Below are positions 17,529 through 26,741 of a DNA stretch of 64,000 nt, one piece after another. Origin of the DNA: an uncultured Chitinophaga sp. (GTDB lineage: Bacteria; Bacteroidota; Bacteroidia; Chitinophagales; Chitinophagaceae); the NCBI RefSeq assembly GCF_937898475.1, contig NZ_CALEJS010000019.1, positions 62,001 to 126,000 on the forward strand, in the 5' to 3' direction. Position numbers and translations under genes: made by a program. Position 1 is the stretch's first letter; every line of letters starts with the position of its first letter. Below the pieces are notes generated by a model that was not told the DNA's origin, ran no database searches, and worked only from the letters and a program-made list of their open reading frames with translations.

Positions 17529-18728
17529 TTAAGTTAGTACTTCAAAAAAGCAACAACTCCCACCCACCCATGTGTCCTGGTTGTTGCTGCCTACGCTGAT
17601 CATTTTTCCGCGGCTGATTCTGGCCAGGTTGTGTACCAGCATGGGGCGCGGACTTCCATCAGGCCAGATGTACATCATCCGTATCTCACAGTGGGCGGGC
17701 GCGCCGGGTGTGTAAATTACAGGCGCGTACTGCACTTTGTGTTGCAGTATCCAGTTTTCCGGGTCGGTAATTTTGTCTATATCCGCTGGCGTTACATCGA
17801 TGATCACCCCTTGTCCGGCGAAGGAGAACAAGGGCTTTAACACATAGTGTTCCAGGTCAGCCGGTATTACCGGTAAGGTGTGCAAATACCAGCTTTTTGG
17901 CGCATACTCGCTGTGAATGAGCGGCAGCATATACTTGCTGATACGGTAGAACCAGTTGGGGTGCGTGATCCATTCCACATCCAGTTCCTGGAACGGGTTG
18001 GGATAGGGGCCTGGCGGAGGTTCCTTTCTGAACAGCTCATCGAAGATAACGCGGTTGTATATACGCTTTATATGAACTTTTTCTCCGTTGTGATTATAGT
18101 AAAGCCTGGACCCTTCCTGTATCAGGCTGGTGATGCAAACGGGCGTAATGCCCAGCTTTTGTTGTGTATAGTAAAAGTCGATCCGTGTTTTCTGTTCTTC
18201 GGGCCGCAGTTCCAGCAGGATCACTTCCTTTGGGTCGTACGGTCCGCAGATCAGTTCACGCAGCAGATCAAAGTAGCTGTTGCTATCCAGACCGTTGAAG
18301 AAATTGTCTACGGTGTTGGGTATATTAAAATGCGTACGGAACTGGCGGGCCATCAGTTCCTGGAAAGCGAAGAGGCTGGGAAAGCCCTGCAGTTCTATGA
18401 GCTGGGGCGCCAGCTCGCCGTTCTCCTGGCGGCAAACGGCGAAGTCGATGACCAGGAAATGCGGGTGCTCATTTTCTCCCGGCACTTTCAGGTGGTGTGG
18501 AATGGCGTCTGCCGTTAATGATTTGAAATCGGGCCGCAATATTACTTCAACGATCTCTTCGCAGGCCTGCACCAGTTTACTGGTGAGGGCGGCGGGTACA
18601 AACACCGGGGTTTCGGCAACCCTGAAGGCAGGCGCTTGTCCTGCTTCCCGGGCCAGGCTGTCTAAGAACGCGGTGTATTTACTTTGGCTGAAGTGTTGAT
18701 TGTAATATGTGCGTAACGCTGGGATCAT
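17529..18728 (-). CDS. ATP-grasp-like enzyme of the amidoligase cluster
   Basis: The 399-residue protein is not a standard named enzyme. The last ~130 residues look like an ATP-grasp fold: YVLKPLFSFAGQGVIIDVT carries the ATP-binding Lys and glycine loop, ILQHKV the next strand, and CEIRMMYIWPDG and LVHNLARISRGKM the metal and phosphate side. The N-terminal two thirds contain VIDFAVCRQENGELAPQLIE and ILLELRPEEQKTRIDFYYTQ, resembling pre-ATP-grasp domains. ATP-grasp enzymes form amide or similar bonds through acyl-phosphates. Its start codon lies 50 bp inside the upstream amidotransferase gene. The substrate is unknown. Confidence 0.75.
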   Translation of the reverse strand: MIPALRTYYNQHFSQSKYTAFLDSLAREAGQAPAFRVAETPVFVPAALTSKLVQACEEIVEVILRPDFKSLTADAIPHHLKVPGENEHPHFLVIDFAVCRQENGELAPQLIELQGFPSLFAFQELMARQFRTHFNIPNTVDNFFNGLDSNSYFDLLRELICGPYDPKEVILLELRPEEQKTRIDFYYTQQKLGITPVCITSLIQEGSRLYYNHNGEKVHIKRIYNRVIFDELFRKEPPPGPYPNPFQELDVEWITHPNWFYRISKYMLPLIHSEYAPKSWYLHTLPVIPADLEHYVLKPLFSFAGQGVIIDVTPADIDKITDPENWILQHKVQYAPVIYTPGAPAHCEIRMMYIWPDGSPRPMLVHNLARISRGKMISVGSNNQDTWVGGSCCFFEVLT

Positions 18729-19542
18729 AAATGATATCGTTCAGGAATGTAGGTATGAGCCGGTTATGTGTGAGCATGATCTTTTCAGGATCAGTAAGCT
18801 GCTCCAGCATGTCCGTATATTTTTCTTCGCCGTAGTGGCGGATCACATGCGCTTTTTTCTCCTCTTCCAGCAGGTATTTACGCATACCCGCGGCATCTGC
18901 TTCGGGATGGAACTGTGTGCCCAGGAACTGCGGGGTAAAGCGTATAGCCATCACCGCTCTTTCCAGGGGCACATGGGGGCGTTCTTTTTCTATGGCCAGC
19001 ACTGCTGCACCCATCGCCTCCATTTTATCCTGCCGCAGCGAGATCACCTGCCAGAAGCGGCTGTCTACAATATAGAAGGGATCGGGCAGGAGGCGGAAAC
19101 TGTTTTCTTTTACACCTGCATTCACCTTATGCACCGGGAATACCCCGAATGCCGGTGATTTTCGCCTGCATACTTCGCCCAGTTGAAAATAGCGGCACAT
19201 CAGCTGAAAGGAATGGCAGATGAACAGCATGGGCTTTTTAGGCGTTTGAGCGCTGTTCCACTGCATTAAGCCGTTTACCAGCCCGAAGTAGACTTTCTCC
19301 CATTCGCTGCCCTCGCTTTCAACCGGGCTGCCGGGACCGCCGGTAGAGATGTAAATATCGTAGGAGAGATCGGGTACCTGTTGCTGCCGGCGCACTTCGA
19401 ATTCGTGCACTTCCAGCTGAAGGCCGTTGCGTGCGCCATATTCCGCGAGTATTTCACGGATGCAGCGCATGCCTTCGTTGGGCACTCCTTCATACATGTC
19501 AAGCACGGCTATTTTCCAGTGTTGTTTAACAGGCAGGCTCAT
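18679..19542 (-). CDS. class I glutamine amidotransferase-like protein
   Basis: The 287-residue protein has the class I GATase fold with an intact catalytic triad: Cys109 (MLFICHSFQLMC), His212 and Glu214 (TQFHPEAD). An oxyanion-type loop ISTGGPGSPVES lies near residue 65. The nucleophile elbow is ICHSF rather than the usual GxCxG, and the C-terminal ~65 residues are an added helical part. It could supply ammonia from glutamine, or hydrolyse gamma-glutamyl bonds. It is sandwiched between the GCS2-like ligase (31 bp upstream) and an ATP-grasp gene that overlaps it by 50 bp, which points to a shared pathway. Confidence 0.85.
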   Translation of the reverse strand: MSLPVKQHWKIAVLDMYEGVPNEGMRCIREILAEYGARNGLQLEVHEFEVRRQQQVPDLSYDIYISTGGPGSPVESEGSEWEKVYFGLVNGLMQWNSAQTPKKPMLFICHSFQLMCRYFQLGEVCRRKSPAFGVFPVHKVNAGVKENSFRLLPDPFYIVDSRFWQVISLRQDKMEAMGAAVLAIEKERPHVPLERAVMAIRFTPQFLGTQFHPEADAAGMRKYLLEEEKKAHVIRHYGEEKYTDMLEQLTDPEKIMLTHNRLIPTFLNDIIYDPSVTHILQSTLQPK

Positions 19543-19573
19543 AGGGCAAAGGTAAGAAAGTCCCGGGACCCTG

Positions 19574-20674
19574 TTAAATGTCCAGTAGAAACTGCGTTTG
19601 TATATAATCCGTTACCGCTACCAGGTCACCGGTCTCCTCGTATTTCCGTAGCTGCTTATCCGCCCCGGTACCTTCTTCCAGCATCTTCCTGGCGTTTTCA
19701 ATGAAAGGCCGGGAGCCCAGCTCATCCACTACATCATCCACAAAATCCAGCAGTTCGTATATCAGTGCCCGTGCGTTCACTTCCATTTCCTTGCCGAAGT
19801 CTATCAGGTAACCGTCAATGCCGTAGCGGGATGCACGCCATTTGTTTTCATTCACCAGGGCGCGGTTATAGATAATGAAGTTGAGGTTCTGTGCGCGGAG
19901 CTTGTATATCTTGGCGCACACCGCCTGGAAAAGGGCTGCCAGGGTGCAGGTTTCATCCACCGTGAGCGGTACGTCGCAGATGCGGAATTCCACCGTGTTG
20001 AAGAAGGGGTGTACCCGCAGGTCCCACCAGATCTTCTTGGCATTGTCAATACAGTTGGTTTTGATGAGCAGTGCAATGTAGTTGTCGTATTCGGCAATGC
20101 TGCCGAAATAGTCTGGTATGCCGGTGCGGGGAAATTTGTCGAACACCTTTGTGCGGAAGGATTTAAAGCCCGTATTCCGGCCTTCCCAGAAGGGGGAGTT
20201 GGTGCTGAGGGCAAAGATATGCGGCAGGAAATAGCGTACTGAATTTGCGATGTGCAGGGCCATATCCCGGTTCTCCATCCCAACATGCACATGCAGCCCG
20301 AAGATGAGGTTAGAGCGGGCGGCGTCCTGCATTTCATTGACGATCTCGAAGTAGCGGGGATGGTCGGTGATCAGCTGCAGCTCCCACTTGGAAAAAGGAT
20401 GTGTACCGGAAGCGCCGATGCTGTAGCCCAGGTCGCCGGCAATGCCGGAGATGGTTTTGCGCAGCATGGCCACATCTTCCCGGGCCTCTTCAATGTTGGC
20501 GCAGATCTGGGTGCCCACTTCCACTACCGCCTGGTGAAATTCCGCCTTTACTTTGTCCCGCAGCACCTTGTGCGCCTGTTCTACTATTTTTTGCTCGTGC
20601 GAGCGCAGTTCCCGGGTTTGCGGGTCCATCACCATGTATTCTTCCTCTATGCCAAGCGTGAAGTGTTGGAACAT
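19574..20674 (-). CDS. YbdK/GCS2-type carboxylate-amine ligase
   Basis: The 366-residue protein belongs to the glutamate-cysteine ligase type 2 family (YbdK group). Visible motifs are FTLGIEEEYMVMDP at the N-terminus (metal-binding Glu residues), the GLHVHVGMENRDMAL segment near residue 127, and WWDLRVHPFFNTVEFRICDV near 218. Members activate a carboxylate, often glutamate or a peptide, with ATP and couple it to an amine; weak gamma-glutamylcysteine formation is known for E. coli YbdK. A role in glutathione synthesis is not supported, since no glutathione synthetase-type partner is clear. It lies in the middle of the amidoligase run. Confidence 0.88.
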   Translation of the reverse strand: MFQHFTLGIEEEYMVMDPQTRELRSHEQKIVEQAHKVLRDKVKAEFHQAVVEVGTQICANIEEAREDVAMLRKTISGIAGDLGYSIGASGTHPFSKWELQLITDHPRYFEIVNEMQDAARSNLIFGLHVHVGMENRDMALHIANSVRYFLPHIFALSTNSPFWEGRNTGFKSFRTKVFDKFPRTGIPDYFGSIAEYDNYIALLIKTNCIDNAKKIWWDLRVHPFFNTVEFRICDVPLTVDETCTLAALFQAVCAKIYKLRAQNLNFIIYNRALVNENKWRASRYGIDGYLIDFGKEMEVNARALIYELLDFVDDVVDELGSRPFIENARKMLEEGTGADKQLRKYEETGDLVAVTDYIQTQFLLDI

Positions 20675-20728
20675 ATTAATTAATTACGAATTAAAGATAC
20701 AAAGTATCTTTAAGCTGCATGGGGCGGA

Positions 20729-21820
20729 TTATTCAGGACTTTGGGTGCCTGCCGCTTTCTTCGCTTTGGCTGCCGCTTTGCCGTTTGTTTTCTCCGCAGG
20801 TTTGGCAGCTGCTTTGGCATTTGTTCTGGTGGCCGCTTTTGCCGTTGTTTTAGTGGCTTTGGCGTTACCTGCTTTAGGCTTTACGGCCTGACCAGCCTGC
20901 TGCAGGTATCCGCCCCAGGTAAGGTTATTGCCGTTGCGCTGATGTGCCTGCGCTTTTTCTATGAGATAGCCGGCGCTGGTTTGCACAACCCATTCAAAGT
21001 TTTCATCGCCTATCAGGTGGGCATCGGCTTCAGGGGCAGGGTTATAGAAGTCGATGGCGTAAGGTACGCCATCACGTACGGCCATTTCGACCGTGTTGAA
21101 GTCGTAGCCCAGGTACTGGTTCAGTTTCAGTGCCTGTTGCGCCAGTGTTTGCAGCAGGCTGGCGTCAGGGTGGAATTCCGTCTGGTACCTGTGATGATGC
21201 AGGCGCCTGGGATCATAGCCCATAACCCGTACTTCGTTGCCTATGCAGAAGCAGCGGAAATAGGATTCGAAATGGATCTCTTCCTGCAGCAGCATTACTT
21301 CCGGCCCGGTTTGCGCGTGGCGGGCAAACAGCTCATCTCGGTCCTGTACGCGGTGCACATTGCGCCAGCCGCCATCGGCAACGGGTTTCAGGTAGGCTGG
21401 GAAGCCTGTATATTCAAATATCGCATCCCAGTCAAAAGGATAGGCCAGGTTGCGGAAACTGTCTGAGTTGGTATGTGGGGGATGACTGGCAGTAGGCAGT
21501 AATACGGTTTTGGGTATAGCTACGCCGGTGCGGAGGGCCAGCTCGTTATTCACAAACTTTTCATCGGTGCTGGTCCAGAAAGGATTATTGAGCACTGCAG
21601 CCCCGTTCAGCGCGGCGTGTTTTAACCAGGAGCGGTAAAAGGGCACATGATGCGAAATACGGTCCAGTATTACGCTGTAACCGCTGTCGGTTCCCTGGAG
21701 CACTTTGTCTATCAGCACCGCTTCTGCGGTGATGCCACGTACTTTCTGCTGGTTAATACGCTCAATTAAAGCAAGCGGGAAGTTGGTCTCCTGACCAAAG
21801 AGCAGGCCTATTTTTTTCAT
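20729..21820 (-). CDS. RimK-like ATP-grasp enzyme with a Lys/Ala-rich tail
   Basis: The 363-residue protein opens the amidoligase run. An N-terminal Rossmann-like segment (MKKIGLLFGQETNFPLALIE) is followed by an ATP-grasp domain: FPAYLKPVADGGWRNVHRV, VMLLQEEIHFESYFRCFCI, and the metal-binding end VPYAIDFYNPAPEADA. From ~310 on it carries a ~50-residue tail of repeated AKA, KTTAKAA and KAAAK words, like histone H1-type tails, which may bind nucleic acid or an acidic polymer. This tail is not part of the ATP-grasp fold. Nearest functional type is RimK or cyanophycin-like ligases; the substrate is unknown. Three further ligase/amidotransferase genes follow. Confidence 0.8.
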   Translation of the reverse strand: MKKIGLLFGQETNFPLALIERINQQKVRGITAEAVLIDKVLQGTDSGYSVILDRISHHVPFYRSWLKHAALNGAAVLNNPFWTSTDEKFVNNELALRTGVAIPKTVLLPTASHPPHTNSDSFRNLAYPFDWDAIFEYTGFPAYLKPVADGGWRNVHRVQDRDELFARHAQTGPEVMLLQEEIHFESYFRCFCIGNEVRVMGYDPRRLHHHRYQTEFHPDASLLQTLAQQALKLNQYLGYDFNTVEMAVRDGVPYAIDFYNPAPEADAHLIGDENFEWVVQTSAGYLIEKAQAHQRNGNNLTWGGYLQQAGQAVKPKAGNAKATKTTAKAATRTNAKAAAKPAEKTNGKAAAKAKKAAGTQSPE

Positions 21821-21970
21821 CCGTTAACGATTTTTATGGTTTAAGAACTTGCTTTTACAGCACCATTTGATACGGGATAGATAGTGTGGCAGTATAACTT
21901 CCCGGCTGAGCAGGAGTGCCATTGGCAGTGATTGTCCGTCACATAATAAAAGTAAGGAAAAAGCCCTACA

Positions 21971-22004
21971 AAAAAGTCCGGATAATGTAGTATCCGGACT
22001 TTTT
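21971..22004 (-). terminator. terminator downstream of the astacin-like gene
   Basis: A perfect 14-bp stem AAAAAGTCCGGATA / TATCCGGACTTTTT with a 6-nt loop lies just after the astacin-like gene and before the amidoligase run on the minus strand. It separates the two transcription units. Confidence 0.88.
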
Positions 22005-22026
22005 ATAGCAATTATCATTTACAGGA

Positions 22027-23253
22027 TCAGGGCGTGGAGGGAATGATCTTATCTATCTGCCAGTTGTCTTCCACAATAAAGTTCCCGGTACCGCCAACAT
22101 ATTCTACGTTATAGATGTCTTTACCCAGGTACACGCTATTGGCGCCAGCTGGAATAGTGACATTGTAGTATTGTACATAAGGTGTAGGGTTATTGGTGGA
22201 AGTGGTCACCTTCTTCACCACTACGGTCATAGGCGCTGTTACCGTCAATGGTGTGGTAGCGGTATAGTTTGTATAGGCAGTCAGGTATACATCCCAGGAA
22301 TACTGGTACCAATCCGGGCCGCCGGTAGCGTCCATTGCTCCCCGTACAGGAATAGCATAGGGGCGGTTATACATGTGGTTGTAGGTTTCGATATCGCCGG
22401 CAGACAGGCCAATGCGCTGCACATCAAAGGTAGAACCATCCAGGCGCGTAATGGTGGGTAGTCCGTTACGGGAAAAGAATGTTGAGCCGTACATCATGAC
22501 AGAGCCCAGATCCAGGGCGCCTATCTGGAAGCCCGGAACACCAATGGCGGAATAGGTCTGGAAGTTAATAAGCCTGTCCGGTTCAACATTGTTCAGGTTT
22601 ACAATAACATAGTTGTTGCGGTCTGTGCGCATTTGTTCATGGAAAAAACCAATGGCGTGCCCGATCTCATGGATCACTTGCCCGGTGAAGCAGCCGTCGG
22701 CCAGGATGATCGTTTGTTGGCCGCCGATCATGCCGATATTGGAAGCGCAGGCGTTTCCCCACACAAATTCAACATAATCAGGCTGGTTGGTTCTTTGAAC
22801 AAACCTGATGTTGGTATGGCTTTCCCAGTGTGCAATCGCGTCGCTTACTCTCCACTGGTCCGGCAACCCGGGGTTGATAGTATAGTACACGGTATGGTTG
22901 GGCCACAAATGGATCATCTGCGCAATACCTGTCCGCGCCGTTGTATCGCTTTTGTTGGCCTGGTTCTTTAAGAATGCCACCTGGTTTTCTGAAAGGATCA
23001 TGTCTCCGCCGAGAATATATTTATCCTTTTTCTTAAGCAGTGTCAGCTTTACCTGGCCGTTGTTATCCTTAAAGGACACCAGTTCGCCCGGGGTGTCTGG
23101 AAAAGCTTCTTCGTTCCCGCAGGAACAGTTTGTGTTGGAAGTTTCTTTTTCAGTTTGCAGTGTTGTTTCCTGCTTACGGCAGGCGCTGAAAAGAAGGGCG
23201 GTCATCAGCCAAAGCGCTGCGCTTTGCTTAAAAGGGTTACGGGTTTGTTTCAC
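22027..23253 (-). CDS. astacin-like (M12A) zinc metalloprotease, lipoprotein
   Basis: The 408-residue protein has a lipoprotein signal ending in FSAC (Cys25). The catalytic domain (~residues 115-310) carries the astacin zinc signature HEIGHAIGFFHEQ with His195, Glu196, His199 and His205, and a Met-turn-like segment SVMMYGS near residue 255. A C-terminal region rich in Thr and aromatic residues (TNYTATTPLTVTAP onward) looks like a beta-sandwich. It should cleave proteins outside the cytoplasm or at the outer membrane surface. It lies between terminators, so it is a single gene. The target is unknown. Confidence 0.9.
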   Translation of the reverse strand: MKQTRNPFKQSAALWLMTALLFSACRKQETTLQTEKETSNTNCSCGNEEAFPDTPGELVSFKDNNGQVKLTLLKKKDKYILGGDMILSENQVAFLKNQANKSDTTARTGIAQMIHLWPNHTVYYTINPGLPDQWRVSDAIAHWESHTNIRFVQRTNQPDYVEFVWGNACASNIGMIGGQQTIILADGCFTGQVIHEIGHAIGFFHEQMRTDRNNYVIVNLNNVEPDRLINFQTYSAIGVPGFQIGALDLGSVMMYGSTFFSRNGLPTITRLDGSTFDVQRIGLSAGDIETYNHMYNRPYAIPVRGAMDATGGPDWYQYSWDVYLTAYTNYTATTPLTVTAPMTVVVKKVTTSTNNPTPYVQYYNVTIPAGANSVYLGKDIYNVEYVGGTGNFIVEDNWQIDKIIPSTP

Positions 23254-23361
23254 GGGATTGTGTTTTAAGATGAACAGTTAAATATTAATGGATAATTGCA
23301 ATGCGAGCAATGGTCAACATAGGTTATTCATAAACGTTCCTGGATGCGGTAAAAATAAAGA

Positions 23362-23384
23362 AACCGGATCAGGGCAATCCGGTT
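23362..23384. other. inverted repeat upstream of the astacin-like gene
   Basis: AACCGGAT and ATCCGGTT pair perfectly around a 7-nt loop. There is no T-run. It lies ~110 bp upstream of the astacin-like start codon and could be an operator or a leader hairpin. Confidence 0.4.
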
Positions 23385-23452
23385 GAGTTTATTAACGGTC
23401 AGATAAGCGCGGGTTTTGTTTACGAACGGTAACTGTAAGGAGTTATGGTCAA

Positions 23453-23491
23453 AAAAAAGAGGATGCACTTTGAAGTGACATCCTCTTTTTT
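23453..23491 (-). terminator. terminator downstream of the Oar-like receptor gene
   Basis: GAGGATGCACTT pairs with AAGTGACATCCTC (one bulged base) and is flanked by A-runs and T-runs. It follows the receptor stop on the minus strand. Confidence 0.88.
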
Positions 23492-23513
23492 ATACAATAA
23501 CCTGTAACGATCA

Positions 23514-26500
23514 TTAATTGAAAATATACCTCAGACCGATCTGCATCTGCCACCTTGACAAAATGCTGGGATCATCGATAAAGATATTATTTGTAGTGCC
23601 CTGCCTGTTGAAAGAGTAACGAGCCGTTCCGTTAGGTCCTCTGAAGTCCCTGAAGGAAAGGAAGTTGGTAGCATTGGTAGCAGGCGCTACCCCCCAGCTG
23701 TCATTCAGCAGGTTGGCAAAGTTGATAATGTCCAGTGTAAACTGCAGCTTGCTTTTTGATTTGGGTGCGATTTTAGTGAAATCAACATCCTGTACCAGCC
23801 TTACATCGAAGCGGTGGAACCAGGGATACTGATCACCATTCCTTTCTGCAAACTGACCTCTGTGACTGTCCAGGTATTTGCTGCTGGAAATATACTGGTT
23901 CAGGTCATTCCATATCTGGTCTGGCGTACGGGTGTCGCCTGCATTGGTGGGGATCAGCGTGATCTCGCTCTGGTCCCTGGGAATGTAGATCAGGTCATTG
24001 CTGGTAGAGTTGTCTTTATTCATGCTGCCGCCGTACACGTAGCTGATGCGGCTGTTGTTAAAGGCATCCGCAAAGGGAGCGCCCTCATATACCACGGAAA
24101 TGGTGGTACCCAGTATCTTCGCATATTTGATATTGTAAGACAGCATACCTACGATCCTGTTTTTTACAAGGAAGTTGGTGTAAGACAGTACGGGTTTGTT
24201 CGGATCATTAACGATCTGGTTACCGGAGAAGGCGCTGTTGGCCTGTGAGCCCGGGCTGGAAGTAATATCCTTCGCATTGGTATAAGTATAAGCTACGGAG
24301 CCGTACAGGCCAAAGTCAAAGGCTTTCTGCAACTGTAAGGATAAAGAGTAGGAATGTCCTTTGCTGATATTATCCAGTACAATGGCGTTGGTGATCGCAG
24401 AATTGATACGGTTGGCATTGCCGCCGGGGAAAGTATCACGTGCATTCGGACCTACGCTTTTACCTGTCGGGTTTACCAGGTTGGCATCGCGGTGAAAAAC
24501 AGCGTTGATGTCTTTGGTATAGATACCTTCAACGGTAGCGATCACATCGCCCGGTAATTTGATATCGGCGGCGATGTTAGACCTCCATATCTGGGGATAT
24601 TTGAAGTCGTTGGCCATTACGTTGATGGCGAAGGAAGATGAGGCTTCACGACCCGGCGGAATATAAGGCTGGTTCGGATCCGGGCTGAAAGCGTAGCTTC
24701 CGGCGGCGCTTCCCTGGGCAAATATGCTCCCGAATAACAGGCCGTTTTGGCCCGCCTGATTCACCGCCCACACATAAGGGATAGTACCTGTGAATATGCC
24801 TGTACCTCCACGTACCTGCACCTGTTGGTTATTGAACGGGTCCCAGTTAAATCCGAGCCTGGGAGACCATAATATCGTTGCTTTGGGCAGTTTACCGACA
24901 TCTAACTTCTCTCCATCGCGGAAGGTCATACCGTCAACAATCGGGTTGCTTTGAAGGTTGGTGGGGTAAAATGGAACATCCAACCGCAGTCCGTAGGTCA
25001 ATTTTAAATTATCCTTGATCTGGAATTCATCCTGCCCATATACGGAAATAGTTGCTGCGCTCAGTTTGGCAGCAGGCGCGTTATCTCCTTTTACAGCAGA
25101 ATAAGTTACCTGGTACTGAGTAGGACCTACCGCCGTATTGCCACCTGCTGCAGCATAGAAATCTGCCAGCGAAGCATACCTGTATTGGCCATAATAGAAC
25201 TGGGCAAAGCCGTTGGAGAACCTGAAGTATTCGCCGGCAAGACCAATGGTAAAGGTGTGCTTACCGGAATAGATGTTAAAGTTATTGGCTGCCTGGAACA
25301 GGTCCTGGTTCAGGAAGTTAAGACCGCTGAAGGGTTCTGAACCGAATGAAATATAGTTGGTGCCGCCTTCTTCGATGTCCACCACCGGGAAGTTGTTCCC
25401 GAATGTTTCGCGGTAATCACGGAAAGCGCTGTATGTAACAGTAAGGTTGTTGGAAAATTTGTTGGAGAAAGTACTGTTCAGTTCAGCAACTACAGAGTTG
25501 ATCTTGTTGTGCTGGCGGTACTTCATATTCTCAAACACGATAGAGGTGCTGCTGTTCCTGCGGCCATTGGAGTTGGATGTGCTGGGAGAAATATCCCTGA
25601 TGGCGTTCAGGTAGGAGTAACGCACACTCAGGCGGTGTTTCTCATTGATGTTCCAGTCAAGCCTTGCAGTAGCCTTATCGTTGTTCTGTTCAAATTCATA
25701 TCCTTCATAGGCGCCGGGGTCATAACCAAACTGGGATGTCAGGAAATTCTTCACAGAATCAAGCGCAGAAGCCCTTACCCCGCTCACATTAGCGCCTGAT
25801 TGTCCCCTGTTGGGCACCCAGGTGCTGCCGGGTGAGGTTTGCCTTTCCAGTTCTCCGTTAATGAAGAAGAACAGTTTATTTTTGATGATGGGCCCGCCTA
25901 CACGGAAACCATACTGTTTGAGAGAATATTCGTCTTTTGTAACGTCGGTGCCTTTGATGCTGCTGCCGGTGAGTGAATTGTTTTTGAAGAAACTATACAC
26001 TGAACCGGAGAATTCGTTGGTACCGCTGCGGGTTACGGCGTTGATATTGGCGCCGGTAAAACCGCTCATCTTTACGTCATAAGGCGCCACGTTGACCTGC
26101 AGCTGATCAATAGCGTCCAGGCTGATGGGCTGGGCATTGGTCTGGCCGCCGGGGAGGTCAGACAGGCCAAAAGCGTTGCTGAACAGGGAACCATCCACCG
26201 TAAAACGGTTATACAGGTTGTTTCTGCCCGCAAAGCTCAAACCTTTACCTGCCTGGGGGGTTAACTTGGTAAAGTCCTGAATGCCCCTGCTCAGGGTAGG
26301 GAGGTTGTTCAGCTGCTCCCGGGTGATGGTAGTAGCCGCACCGGTACGGGAGCTGTTAAAAGTACGGTCCTGTCTGCCGGTTACCACCAGTTCCTGTAAG
26401 GCAGTGGCTTCTGTCTCCAGTTTAAAGTCGATCTTGAAAGTTTGTCCTAGGGGCAGGTTAACATTCTCAGCCCTTTCTTCCTTGTAGCTGATATAGCTGA

Positions 26501-26741
26501 CGGTAACCGTATAGGGGCCACCAACACGCATCCCGGGTATGTTGTAACGGCCGCCTTCGAGGGTTGTAGTGCCGTAAACGGTACCTGAGGGAACGTGTAC
26601 TGCCTTTACCGTAGCGCCGATAAGGCCTTCGCCTTTATCATCCTTAACCGACCCGGTTAAGCCGCTGGTAGTAACCTGGGCATAGGAGATAAACGCACTC
26701 ACGACGAGGGTAACAGTGAGTAGAAATTTGTGAAATCCCAT
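23514..26741 (-). CDS. Oar-like TonB-dependent outer membrane receptor
   Basis: The 1,075-residue protein has a signal peptide (cut after SYAQ), then a CarboxypepD_reg-like beta-sandwich at ~24-112 (LTGSVKDDKGEGLIGATVKA). A plug with LQELVVTGRQDRT near residue 115 and a long beta-barrel ending in MQIGLRYIFN follow. The plug segment VAPYDVKMSGFTGANINAVT and the lack of a SusD partner fit the Oar-like group (type named after Myxococcus Oar) rather than SusC. Such proteins import unknown substrates or act in envelope functions. It is monocistronic. The ~570 bp between it and ribBA holds several DNA structures. Confidence 0.85.
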   Translation of the reverse strand: MGFHKFLLTVTLVVSAFISYAQVTTSGLTGSVKDDKGEGLIGATVKAVHVPSGTVYGTTTLEGGRYNIPGMRVGGPYTVTVSYISYKEERAENVNLPLGQTFKIDFKLETEATALQELVVTGRQDRTFNSSRTGAATTITREQLNNLPTLSRGIQDFTKLTPQAGKGLSFAGRNNLYNRFTVDGSLFSNAFGLSDLPGGQTNAQPISLDAIDQLQVNVAPYDVKMSGFTGANINAVTRSGTNEFSGSVYSFFKNNSLTGSSIKGTDVTKDEYSLKQYGFRVGGPIIKNKLFFFINGELERQTSPGSTWVPNRGQSGANVSGVRASALDSVKNFLTSQFGYDPGAYEGYEFEQNNDKATARLDWNINEKHRLSVRYSYLNAIRDISPSTSNSNGRRNSSTSIVFENMKYRQHNKINSVVAELNSTFSNKFSNNLTVTYSAFRDYRETFGNNFPVVDIEEGGTNYISFGSEPFSGLNFLNQDLFQAANNFNIYSGKHTFTIGLAGEYFRFSNGFAQFYYGQYRYASLADFYAAAGGNTAVGPTQYQVTYSAVKGDNAPAAKLSAATISVYGQDEFQIKDNLKLTYGLRLDVPFYPTNLQSNPIVDGMTFRDGEKLDVGKLPKATILWSPRLGFNWDPFNNQQVQVRGGTGIFTGTIPYVWAVNQAGQNGLLFGSIFAQGSAAGSYAFSPDPNQPYIPPGREASSSFAINVMANDFKYPQIWRSNIAADIKLPGDVIATVEGIYTKDINAVFHRDANLVNPTGKSVGPNARDTFPGGNANRINSAITNAIVLDNISKGHSYSLSLQLQKAFDFGLYGSVAYTYTNAKDITSSPGSQANSAFSGNQIVNDPNKPVLSYTNFLVKNRIVGMLSYNIKYAKILGTTISVVYEGAPFADAFNNSRISYVYGGSMNKDNSTSNDLIYIPRDQSEITLIPTNAGDTRTPDQIWNDLNQYISSSKYLDSHRGQFAERNGDQYPWFHRFDVRLVQDVDFTKIAPKSKSKLQFTLDIINFANLLNDSWGVAPATNATNFLSFRDFRGPNGTARYSFNRQGTTNNIFIDDPSILSRWQMQIGLRYIFN

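Noticed and set aside
19574..20674. True glutathione biosynthesis (gshA/gshB) in the amidoligase cluster
   Set aside because: The ligase is of the YbdK type and neither ATP-grasp protein looks like a standard glutathione synthetase.
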